From Synergistaceae bacterium (lineage in GTDB: Bacteria > Synergistota > Synergistia > Synergistales > Aminobacteriaceae), in assembly GCA_017394925.1 (NCBI GenBank), contig JAFPWQ010000026.1, forward strand, positions 1 through 5,836: DNA of 5,836 bases, given 5' to 3'. How positions within the stretch are numbered: position 1 is the stretch's first letter; every line of letters starts with the position of its first letter. The notes beneath the pieces were generated by a model. That model was given only the letters and a program-made list of their open reading frames with translations. It searched no databases and had not been told where the DNA came from. Both the position numbers and the translations under genes were made by a program. This document shows, piece after piece, positions 1 through 5,628 of this stretch.

Positions 1-7
1 CATAGTG

Positions 8-13
8 TATAAT
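8..13 (+). promoter_or_regulatory. Probable -10 promoter element for the methyltransferase gene
   Basis: A perfect TATAAT hexamer lies about 40 bases before the methyltransferase start. Transcription would begin near position 20 and give a leader of roughly 33-43 nt. The matching -35 region would fall left of the window edge, so it cannot be checked. The leader is otherwise AT-rich with no obvious structure. Confidence 0.5.
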
Positions 14-53
14 TTGAGCAGTAAAACTTTTTTATGTTCTTTTTTATGAAGGG

Positions 54-686
54 ATGATTAAATTGGGACTGCTCTCTAAATTTTTCAGCAATGCAAGACG
101 GCCTTCTGGGATACCTGGAAAGATAATGATTGCAGGAATGAATATATTTCATGCTCCCGTTGCTGAATGGGCTATGTCATGTCTTAATATTTCTGACCCG
201 TCAAACATTGCGGAACTTGGCTGCGGAGGCGGAAAAAATATAAAAGATCTGCTTGAAAAATATCCGGCATCAAAAGTTACTGGTGTCGACTATTCGCCTC
301 TCTCTGTTGAGAAAGCAAAAGCATATAATAAAAATATGATTGCTTCAGGAAGATGTGAAATCATTGAAGGTGATGTATCTTCACTTAATTTTGAGGACGG
401 AAAATTTGATCTTGCTACTGCGTTTGAAACAATATATTTCTGGCCCGGACTCGTTAAGTGCTTTGCTGAAGTAAAAAGGATTCTCAGGGACGGAGGACAT
501 TTTTTTATTGCCAGCGAATCTGACGGGCAGGATGCACCAAGTTTATGGTTCAGGAAAATCATTGACGGCATGAATACATACACTCCTGATGAAATAGAAG
601 CCGCTTTGAGATCCGCAGGGTTTAAGAAAATCATAACCAGAAGACACGAAAAACATTCATGGATAGCAATCATTTCTGAGAAATAG
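54..686 (+). CDS. Class I SAM-dependent methyltransferase, substrate unknown
   Basis: This 210-residue protein has the Rossmann-type methyltransferase core (Methyltransf_11/25-like). Visible motifs are the SAM-binding glycine loop AELGCGGGKN (about 53-62), the acidic ribose-binding turn GVDYSP (77-82), GDVSSLNFEDGKFDLA (106-121) for motifs II/IV, and RILRDGGHFFIASE (142-155) for the post-motif strand. The roughly 50 N-terminal residues before motif I (PSGIPGKIMIAGMN and on) resemble the cap of small stand-alone methyltransferases annotated in many anaerobes without a known substrate. No membrane segment or signal peptide is seen. The start is uncertain: AAGGG at 49-53 directly abuts the ATG at 54, too close for a normal ribosome site, while an in-frame TTG at 63 lies 9 nt beyond it. 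An in-frame TGA at 15-17 limits any upstream extension. The gene converges on the TRAP operon and has no co-directional neighbour here, so context gives no hint of its target. Family call is firm; function is not. Confidence 0.9.
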   Translation: MIKLGLLSKFFSNARRPSGIPGKIMIAGMNIFHAPVAEWAMSCLNISDPSNIAELGCGGGKNIKDLLEKYPASKVTGVDYSPLSVEKAKAYNKNMIASGRCEIIEGDVSSLNFEDGKFDLATAFETIYFWPGLVKCFAEVKRILRDGGHFFIASESDGQDAPSLWFRKIIDGMNTYTPDEIEAALRSAGFKKIITRRHEKHSWIAIISEK

Positions 687-689
687 ACA

Positions 690-736
690 CAAAAAATCCC
701 GGTCATGAATCGAATCACGGCCGGGAAAAATTTTTC
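690..736. terminator. Probable bidirectional rho-independent terminator between convergent genes
   Basis: An inverted repeat occupies 698-725. CCCGGTC pairs with GGCCGGG (7 bp with one G-U). After one A/C mismatch, TGA pairs with TCA around a 6-base loop. Read on the minus strand, the stem is followed by A and then six T (697-691), a good intrinsic terminator for the operon ending at 751. Read on the plus strand it is followed by AAAAATTTTT (726-735), a weaker tail that could end the methyltransferase transcript, whose stop codon is 684-686. Placement in a 64-base convergent gap supports a shared function. Confidence 0.85.
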
Positions 737-750
737 TGCTTTCCTGATTC

Positions 751-1824
751 TTATTCCGCAGGTGCTGGTTCAGCCGCCGGTGCAGCAGGAGTAGCAGGTG
801 CAGGAGCATTAGCCGCAGCCACATCAGCAAGACTCTTTTCGAGTGTTGACGCAAGTCCGTTAGTCGCCGAATCTATTCTCTTGTAGAGGTCTTTCACTCC
901 CTGAATAGCAAGCACATCGCTGAAGAATGAATTATCGTAATTGATTATCGTCATTCCGCCCTTCTCAAGAATTGCTTTATTGCTCTTGTCGATCTCCTCA
1001 AGTCTTGGGCGCATTTCCTGCAATGCCTCACTCACAGCCTTATCGAGTACTGCTTTATGTTCTGGTGAGAGTGCCTGATACATTTTCTCGTTCATGCATA
1101 TCTGATTGCAGTAGAGAATATGATTCGTGCACGCAAGATATTTCTGGACTTCCTCAAAGTGTGCACCCACGCATGTATCTGCGGCGTTCTCCTGAGCATT
1201 AACTGTACCGTTCTGAAGTGAGATATACAGCTCTGACCATGCAAGGGGAGTAGGCTCTGCACCTATTGCAGTCCAGAAGTCCATGTGATTCTTGTTCTCC
1301 ATTGTACGAATCTGAAGCCCGTTGAAGTCCGTTAATGTCAGCAAGTTCTTATTCGCGGTCGCAAGTCTGTACGTAGCGTTCTGCATGAAGCCGAGTAAAT
1401 GCAATCCGGCCTTGTTATATGCCGCCGCCATTTGTTTATGGAAATCTGAATCTCCGTTGAGAACTTTATCGATCGTATCACCGTCATAACGTGCGAAGAC
1501 CATCGGCAAATCGAAAACTGCCATTTCAGGAATGAATGACACTATCGGGGCAGTCTGGCAAACTGTGATTGCGATATAACCCTTCTGTGCCTGACGAATC
1601 AAATCTGCATCGCCGCCAAGTTCACCGTTCGGGAAATAGTCAATCACGAGTCCTGAATTCGCCGCTTTGACTTTTGCCTGAACTAACTGTGCGAAGACCT
1701 GACCAGCCGCACCCTTTGCTGTAGTATCAGCCGTAACGAGCCATACTTCATCGAATTCTGACGCGGCAAATGCGCATGAACTGAATAAAACGCAAACTAA
1801 CAGGGCAGTAATAATTTTCTTCAT
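751..1824 (-). CDS. dctP: TRAP transporter substrate-binding protein, DctP family
   Basis: This is the extracytoplasmic solute receptor of a TRAP transporter, which captures a carboxylate and hands it to the DctQM membrane complex. The 357 residues begin with a signal peptide (MKK, hydrophobic 4-16) and a likely signal peptidase I site AFA|A after residue 20. Family landmarks are FPNGELGGDADLI (64-76), the GLQIRT segment (169-174) with Arg173 at the position of the conserved carboxylate-binding arginine, GAEPTPLAWSELYISLQNG (188-206) and VNAQEN (208-213). An unusual Ala/Pro-rich tail fills about 335-357 and makes the protein some 20 residues longer than typical DctP. The start is backed by AAGGAGGG 7 nt upstream, which overlaps the dctM stop; the genes are 13 nt apart. 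It is the last gene of the operon and is followed by the terminator. The ligand cannot be read from sequence, but the enzymes upstream suggest a hydroxylated carboxylic acid. Confidence 0.95.
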   Translation of the reverse strand: MKKIITALLVCVLFSSCAFAASEFDEVWLVTADTTAKGAAGQVFAQLVQAKVKAANSGLVIDYFPNGELGGDADLIRQAQKGYIAITVCQTAPIVSFIPEMAVFDLPMVFARYDGDTIDKVLNGDSDFHKQMAAAYNKAGLHLLGFMQNATYRLATANKNLLTLTDFNGLQIRTMENKNHMDFWTAIGAEPTPLAWSELYISLQNGTVNAQENAADTCVGAHFEEVQKYLACTNHILYCNQICMNEKMYQALSPEHKAVLDKAVSEALQEMRPRLEEIDKSNKAILEKGGMTIINYDNSFFSDVLAIQGVKDLYKRIDSATNGLASTLEKSLADVAAANAPAPATPAAPAAEPAPAE

Positions 1825-1831
1825 GATAATA

Positions 1832-1839
1832 CCCTCCTT
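1832..1839 (-). promoter_or_regulatory. Strong ribosome binding site of dctP, overlapping the dctM stop codon
   Basis: On the minus strand AAGGAGGG lies 7 nt before the dctP ATG, and its first two bases are the last two of the dctM TAA. It is the best Shine-Dalgarno match in the operon. This fits the need for excess receptor over membrane subunits, and terminating ribosomes may help initiation. Confidence 0.75.
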
Positions 1840-3127
1840 AACCTACAAGCCACGTGCTTATTGCAGGAACGTAAACGATAAGCGCAAGTGAAAGCAGGAA
1901 CGCAATGATGAACGGTGTAGCTCTTCTTGCAACGCTCATAGGCTGATCCTGCGAGATATTTCCTGCAACGAAAAGATCCAGTCCGAACGGAGGAGTCGCA
2001 AGTCCGATTGATAAGCAGCATACGAGAACAACGCCGAAATGAACATCATCAACACCGAGCATTTTAACCGCAGGAAGAAGAACAGGTGCAAGAATGATAA
2101 TTGCGGGGCCTGTGTCCATGATCATACCCAGAATTAAGAATATGATTGTGCAGACGCTGAGAACTGAGACTGAACTGTGGAAGTTGTTCACGATGAAGTC
2201 CTGAACTGCTGACGTTGCATGTGTGAGTGATAACACTCGTCCGAATGCCGTAGCAAACGCAAGTACGAATGCAAGACCGCCGTATGTCTTCACGGAACTG
2301 ATTAAGAATCCCGGAAGTGCACTGAAACTGATTGAACGCTCAATGAATAAGCATACGATAATCGCATAGAAGACTGACACAACAGCGGCTTCTGTGGGCG
2401 TAAAGAATCCTGAATAGATACCGCCGAGAATAATAATCGGACACATTAACGCCCAGAACGAATCCTTGAACAGTGCCCAGAATCCCAGTGAGCTTATTTC
2501 ATCAAGACGTGCATTAATCTTTGCTTTGTCTTCGCCTTTGGTCGCACAATAGAACACTGCATAGGCCATGAGGAAAATTCCGATTAAAATTCCGGGAATG
2601 ACTCCGCCTAAGAATAATTTTCCGGTTGAAACTCCCGTTGCCAGTGAATAAAGCACGAACGGTATCGACGGAGGAATGATGACACCTAAACCTCCTGCTA
2701 CTGCGATTAATCCTGCCGCCCATGTCTTATTGTAGCCAAGATCAACCATGAAGGGAACGCACATAGCACCGACTGCCGCCGTTGTTGCCGGGCCTGAACC
2801 TGAAATTGCGCCGTAGAATAAGCACGTTAAAACAACTGCACAGGGTACACCGCCGGTGAATCTGCCAACGAAATATGCGAAGAAGTTGAAGAGTTTCTTT
2901 GAGATTCCGCCTTCAGCCATGATAACGCCGCCGAGTATAAATAACGGAACTGCAAGAATCGGTGTTGAGTTTGCGCCGCTCAATGTGTTATCGATAATCT
3001 GAGGGATAACTCCTCCTCTTGCCATTGTGAGAATCGGAGCAATTGAGCCTAAGATCATGCTGACTCCGATTGGAATCGAGAGAATGATTGCTACAAGGAA
3101 TACAACGAATACTAATAACGCTGCCAT
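1838..3127 (-). CDS. dctM: TRAP transporter large permease subunit, DctM family
   Basis: This is the large membrane subunit of the TRAP transporter, the ion-coupled channel component (usually Na+-driven in this family). Its 429 residues match the usual DctM length of about 425-430, and the sequence is hydrophobic throughout with many membrane segments. Diagnostic stretches are AISGSGPATTAAVGAM (107-122), GGLGVIIPPSIPFVLY (145-160), GGIYSGFFTPTEAAVV (235-250), LGMIMDTGPAIIILAPVLLP (333-352) and SIGLATPPFGLDLFV (373-387). The two GSGP/TPP-type re-entrant regions are where the family's ion sites lie. A charged loop near 196-212 separates the two halves. Only 3 bases separate its start from the dctQ stop, and GGAGGGGGG inside the end of dctQ supplies the ribosome site. 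The ORF is intact with no sign of a frameshift. Confidence 0.96.
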   Translation of the reverse strand: MAALLVFVVFLVAIILSIPIGVSMILGSIAPILTMARGGVIPQIIDNTLSGANSTPILAVPLFILGGVIMAEGGISKKLFNFFAYFVGRFTGGVPCAVVLTCLFYGAISGSGPATTAAVGAMCVPFMVDLGYNKTWAAGLIAVAGGLGVIIPPSIPFVLYSLATGVSTGKLFLGGVIPGILIGIFLMAYAVFYCATKGEDKAKINARLDEISSLGFWALFKDSFWALMCPIIILGGIYSGFFTPTEAAVVSVFYAIIVCLFIERSISFSALPGFLISSVKTYGGLAFVLAFATAFGRVLSLTHATSAVQDFIVNNFHSSVSVLSVCTIIFLILGMIMDTGPAIIILAPVLLPAVKMLGVDDVHFGVVLVCCLSIGLATPPFGLDLFVAGNISQDQPMSVARRATPFIIAFLLSLALIVYVPAISTWLVG

Positions 3128-3130
3128 AAT

Positions 3131-3703
3131 TTATTTGCCCCCCTCCGCACGAAGTCCTGCTTCTGCTTCTGCTTTTGCATCAAGCTGAGTCTGCTCAAGT
3201 GTCGTCAGTTCTCTCTCGCCGAATTTGCTCAGGTGAACGAAGAACATCTGAACAGCTCTTAATGTCGCAAGAATGAATCCGAAAAGCGCAACTGCATATA
3301 ACCACCACATAGGCCAGTTCATAGCCGGTGATGTTTCAGCCTTTGCACCCTCAAGCATAGTACCTGCTGACCATTTGAGGCACTCGACACAGTGATACGC
3401 AAGAAGTGCCATGCATGCGCCTACGATTACATCAACGCATAAGTTAATGACTTTTCTCAATGTCTGAGGCAGTAAATCAAGTACGACACTTACGCGTAAC
3501 ATATTGCTCTTGCGGATTGTGTAAGGCAGTGAGATAAACACGCTCATGATCCACATGAAACGCGAGAATTCTTCGGCCCATGTGAGCGACTGTATAAACG
3601 GAATCTTTCTGACTACAACCTGAAGCATCATGACACATGCAATCAGAATCAGAAATATGACCATAAGCACCTCTTCAAAATGCTCATCAAGCCATTTGAA
3701 CAT
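3131..3703 (-). CDS. dctQ: TRAP transporter small permease subunit, DctQ family
   Basis: This is the small four-helix membrane subunit that pairs with DctM. In 190 residues, hydrophobic helices appear at about 11-32, 44-61, 85-107 and 132-156. The DctQ signature TWAEEFSRFMWIMSVFISLP (41-60) is clear, followed by the usual basic stretch (IRKSNMLRV, 63-71) and a late WPMWWLYAVALFGF (130-143). After the last helix comes a roughly 35-residue hydrophilic tail ending in an Ala/Glu/Lys-rich run (AKAEAEAGLRAEGGK), longer than in many DctQ proteins. That tail is encoded partly by three tandem copies of a GCTTCT-like hexamer (plus strand, about 3159-3177). The start is supported by AGGAGGAA about 8 nt upstream. 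It opens the transporter half of the operon, 69 bases after the lyase gene. Confidence 0.94.
   Translation of the reverse strand: MFKWLDEHFEEVLMVIFLILIACVMMLQVVVRKIPFIQSLTWAEEFSRFMWIMSVFISLPYTIRKSNMLRVSVVLDLLPQTLRKVINLCVDVIVGACMALLAYHCVECLKWSAGTMLEGAKAETSPAMNWPMWWLYAVALFGFILATLRAVQMFFVHLSKFGERELTTLEQTQLDAKAEAEAGLRAEGGK
3137..3146 (-). promoter_or_regulatory. Ribosome binding site of dctM inside the end of dctQ
   Basis: GGAGGGGGG on the minus strand lies about 10 nt before the dctM ATG and encodes the last glycines of DctQ (EGGK). With a 3-base intergenic gap, this makes translational coupling of dctQ and dctM likely. Confidence 0.65.
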
Positions 3704-3711
3704 GAAACTAA

Positions 3712-3719
3712 TTCCTCCT
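3712..3719 (-). promoter_or_regulatory. Ribosome binding site of dctQ
   Basis: AGGAGGAA on the minus strand ends 8 nt before the dctQ ATG, a near-ideal Shine-Dalgarno and spacing. It supports ATG at 3703 as the true start and shows that the transporter half has its own strong initiation site. Confidence 0.75.
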
Positions 3720-3725
3720 GACTGT

Positions 3726-3760
3726 AAAAAAATATTAATTCCCCCGATTTGATTCAGGGG
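3726..3760 (-). terminator. Weak hairpin plus T-run between the lyase gene and dctQ (possible attenuator or processing site)
   Basis: On the minus strand CCCC(T)GA pairs with TCGGGG (3760-3742) around a 6-base loop with one bulged base. Nine AT-rich bases follow and then seven T (3732-3726). The gap between stem and T-run is longer than in an efficient intrinsic terminator, so I expect partial termination, or a 3'-end stabilising or processing hairpin, rather than a full stop. It divides the enzyme genes from the transporter genes. I found no convincing -35/-10 pair in the same gap. Confidence 0.4.
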
Positions 3761-3772
3761 TTATTGCCCGTA

Positions 3773-4699
3773 TTACTCTGACTGTGATGCAATTAAATCT
3801 TTAGATCTTCCTGCACGTAATACATAGCTGTCCATGCCATGACCTAAAAGCTCGCTTACTTTTCGGGATATGGCCATGACCTTTAAGACATCAACGCCCG
3901 TTGCGATTCCCATTTCATCGAGCATGTTAATTACGTCCTCAGATGAAATATTACCCGCCGCACCGGGCACAAACGGACAGCCTCCCAAGCCGCCGAATGA
4001 TGTATCGAACTGAGTCATTCCTGCCTGCATTGCCGCAAGAATATTCGCCATTGCCGCACCTCGTGTATTATGGAAGTGAAGCCACCATGTAGCCTGTGTA
4101 TATTTTTCGCGGACGTGTCTGCATAAATCGTAGACCTGATTCGGAACTGCCTGACCTGACGCATCAGATAACGAGATTTCATCGATTCCGACTTTCAGAT
4201 ATGCTTCGATTATTGCGTCAACATCTTCAACGGGAGTTCTGCCCTCCCAGGGTGAGGCAAACGGCATAGAGATTGAGCCGGATATAGCGATATTATTCTT
4301 CTTTGCGAGTTCAACACAGTCTGCGAATCCTGCAACGCTCTCTTCAGGTGTACGGTTCAAGTTCTTGAGATTATGCATACGGCTTGCGGATACATTGAGT
4401 TTTACCTTTTTACATCCGCAGTCAATAGCTCTCTGAACGCCGCGCACATTCGGAATTAATGCTCTGAGTTCAACGCCTTCTACATTGCCTATTCTCTTTA
4501 CGAGTTCATCTGTATCTGCCATCTGCGGAACTTTCTTCGGGTGCATGAATGAGCCAACTTCGATTACACGATAGCCTGCATCAATACATGCCTTGAGGAG
4601 TTCAAGTTTATCGTCAGTTGTCGGGATAACTTTTTCGTTCTGAAGTCCGTCGCGCAGTCCGACTTCACAGACTGAAACTTTTTCGGGAAGATTCATCAT
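3773..4699 (-). CDS. HMG-CoA lyase-like DRE-TIM metallolyase
   Basis: This 308-residue protein belongs to the HMGL branch of the DRE-TIM family, which cleaves C-C bonds in 3-hydroxy-acyl (usually CoA) substrates with a divalent metal; HMG-CoA would give acetyl-CoA and acetoacetate. Conserved elements are EVGLRDGLQNE (12-22, with Arg16 and metal ligand Asp17), VIEVGSFMHPKKVPQMADT (45-63), the metal-binding HFH (His208, His210) in LHFHNTRG, the catalytic G-loop GGLGGCPF (236-243, Cys241), and GAAGN (246-250). It departs from classical HMGL in two places: SLSDASGQAVPN (176-187) replaces the usual SLGDTIG, and SASRMHN (104-110) has Arg where Glu is normal. Substrate is therefore uncertain: HMG-CoA, a citramalyl-CoA-like compound or another hydroxy acid. 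ATG ATG gives two adjacent starts (MM). The first overlaps the stop of the upstream gene as TAATG, with no strong ribosome site, so coupled translation is likely. No CoA ligase or transferase lies in the window. Confidence 0.85.
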   Translation of the reverse strand: MMNLPEKVSVCEVGLRDGLQNEKVIPTTDDKLELLKACIDAGYRVIEVGSFMHPKKVPQMADTDELVKRIGNVEGVELRALIPNVRGVQRAIDCGCKKVKLNVSASRMHNLKNLNRTPEESVAGFADCVELAKKNNIAISGSISMPFASPWEGRTPVEDVDAIIEAYLKVGIDEISLSDASGQAVPNQVYDLCRHVREKYTQATWWLHFHNTRGAAMANILAAMQAGMTQFDTSFGGLGGCPFVPGAAGNISSEDVINMLDEMGIATGVDVLKVMAISRKVSELLGHGMDSYVLRAGRSKDLIASQSE

Positions 4700-4701
4700 T
4701 A
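4697..4701 (-). promoter_or_regulatory. TAATG stop/start overlap coupling the TIM-barrel and lyase genes
   Basis: The TAA of the TIM-barrel gene and the first ATG of the lyase gene share one base, and a second in-frame ATG follows at once. The preceding 20 bases lack a good Shine-Dalgarno sequence. The lyase is therefore probably translated by termination-reinitiation, tying its dose to the upstream enzyme. Confidence 0.7.
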
Positions 4702-5556
4702 GTCTATACCGTTGGCCGCAAAATATTTCTTCGCGACATCAAGACACTGTTTAGCATGGCCAGCAACGCCGCGTTTCTCAATTTCTTTCAGGTTGGGAAG
4801 CTCAATCGATAACGGTATATTGGGCATGGCCTTAATCATGTCTGCAATTTTCACATCACCTTCACCGGGATAGAATCTCGCCTCACGTGCTGTGTAGAGC
4901 ATAAGATCATCTTTGATGTTATCGAGAACTGTATCTTTGCATTCTGCGTTTGCTGGTGCTGGACCGTCGCAAAGGTGAATGAAGTTGAAGTATTTTCGCG
5001 GTGTCCTTGCGAGCTCTGAACCTGTTACGCCTGCTCTGCCTGCATGAAGAGTATCAACCATGACGAAGACGTTATCATGTCCTGCCGCATTGAGATCATC
5101 AATCAGGGTAATATCTTCCTGAAGGTTACGAACGCCTGCCCAAGGTAAGAACTCGATGTTGAACTTCAGACCGAATTCTTTCGCGAAGCCTGCAACTTTT
5201 CCGGCGGTCTCAGTGTACCATGCTCTGTCTCTCGTCCATACGCTGCCGAGAACATCAGTAGCTCCGAGTTTTGCGGCTGCCTCGAATGCGGGCTTGTATT
5301 CATTGATGTCCAAGTCTTTGCGGATACGTGCAAGCTCAATGTCCATTAGTGGCATGTCGTATTCTTTGAGGGCTGCTTTGATGTCGGCGAATAATTTCGG
5401 GTCATCCTGAGGAAGGAATGAAGGTTCACCGGGCAAATGCATAGGGATTGTGCGAAGGCTGACGTAATCATAGCCTGCTTCTTTTGCGATTTTAATCTGA
5501 TCCATTGGGTTAGTGCCGGGTATTGTGAGGTATGCTAACGAAAACTTACGAGACAT
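4699..5556 (-). CDS. Sugar phosphate isomerase/epimerase-family TIM-barrel metalloenzyme
   Basis: This 285-residue protein belongs to the xylose isomerase-like TIM-barrel superfamily (AP_endonuc_2), which includes sugar isomerases, inosose dehydratase and bacterial 3-dehydroshikimate dehydratases. The expected metal-site residues appear in order: Glu135 in FNIEFLPW, Asp168 and His171 in VMVDTLHAGR, His194 in FIHLCDG and Glu252 in SIELPN. A phosphate- or carboxylate-binding-type loop RFYPGEGDVKI (227-237) precedes the last strands. No signal peptide is seen, so it is cytoplasmic. The ATG start follows GAAGGGAG by about 10 nt. Its stop overlaps the lyase start, and a shikimate dehydrogenase-family gene lies 72 bases upstream. 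I infer that it isomerises or dehydrates the product of that dehydrogenase; a 3-dehydroshikimate dehydratase-like role is possible but unproven, as this superfamily is very diverse. Confidence 0.85.
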   Translation of the reverse strand: MSRKFSLAYLTIPGTNPMDQIKIAKEAGYDYVSLRTIPMHLPGEPSFLPQDDPKLFADIKAALKEYDMPLMDIELARIRKDLDINEYKPAFEAAAKLGATDVLGSVWTRDRAWYTETAGKVAGFAKEFGLKFNIEFLPWAGVRNLQEDITLIDDLNAAGHDNVFVMVDTLHAGRAGVTGSELARTPRKYFNFIHLCDGPAPANAECKDTVLDNIKDDLMLYTAREARFYPGEGDVKIADMIKAMPNIPLSIELPNLKEIEKRGVAGHAKQCLDVAKKYFAANGID

Positions 5557-5566
5557 TTATGTTTTA

Positions 5567-5574
5567 CTCCCTTC
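5567..5574 (-). promoter_or_regulatory. Ribosome binding site of the TIM-barrel gene
   Basis: GAAGGGAG on the minus strand lies 10 nt before the ATG at 5556 and supports that start. It is weaker than the dctQ and dctP sites. Confidence 0.65.
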
Positions 5575-5590
5575 GTTGAAATGAACAAAT

Positions 5591-5625
5591 ACCGCCCTGA
5601 AATTAGCGGCGGCAAAAAATTTTTC
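5591..5625. other. Intergenic inverted repeat with adjacent A6T5 tract
   Basis: In the 72-base gap between the dehydrogenase-family gene and the TIM-barrel gene, CCGCC (5592-5596) pairs with GGCGG (5608-5612). Two further pairs (CT/AG) are possible across a bulged C, around a 6-base loop. AAAAAATTTTT (5614-5624) flanks it. On the minus strand, the coding direction, the T-tract precedes the stem and no T-run follows, so it is unlikely to terminate the operon. It could stabilise or process the transcript, or be a remnant of a plus-strand-type terminator. Confidence 0.4.
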
Positions 5626-5628
5626 GTG

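Noticed and set aside
290..718. Minus-strand open frame opposite the methyltransferase
   Set aside because: It overlaps a gene with clear methyltransferase motifs, its protein has no recognisable family features, and it runs into the terminator hairpin.
657..854. Minus-strand open frame across the terminator and the end of dctP
   Set aside because: It is a leucine/histidine/arginine-rich out-of-frame reading of the repetitive dctP tail and passes through the terminator.
972..1202. Plus-strand open frame antisense to dctP
   Set aside because: It lies wholly within a well-supported DctP gene and has no ribosome site or family signature.
1762..1785. Possible lipoprotein signal (LFSSC) in DctP
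   Set aside because: Phe at -3 is a poor lipobox residue, and a good AFA|A signal peptidase I site follows directly, so a soluble periplasmic receptor is more likely.
1821..2021. Minus-strand frame shifted against dctM
   Set aside because: The reading frame of dctM carries the conserved TPP/FGL motif here; the shifted frame is Cys/Arg-rich noise.
2514..2723. Second frame-shifted open frame inside dctM
   Set aside because: It sits inside intact DctM coding sequence and its product is basic and low-complexity without motifs.
3720..3772. Internal promoter for the transporter genes
   Set aside because: A TAATAT-like box exists on the minus strand near 3733-3738, but no -35-like hexamer lies at a suitable distance.
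3773..4699. Calling the lyase mvaB outright
   Set aside because: Several conserved HMGL positions differ and the neighbours are not leucine-degradation genes, so a gene symbol would overstate the evidence.
5156..5410. Plus-strand open frame antisense to the TIM-barrel gene
   Set aside because: The minus-strand frame carries the metal-site motifs; the antisense product is Ser/Ala-rich without homology cues.
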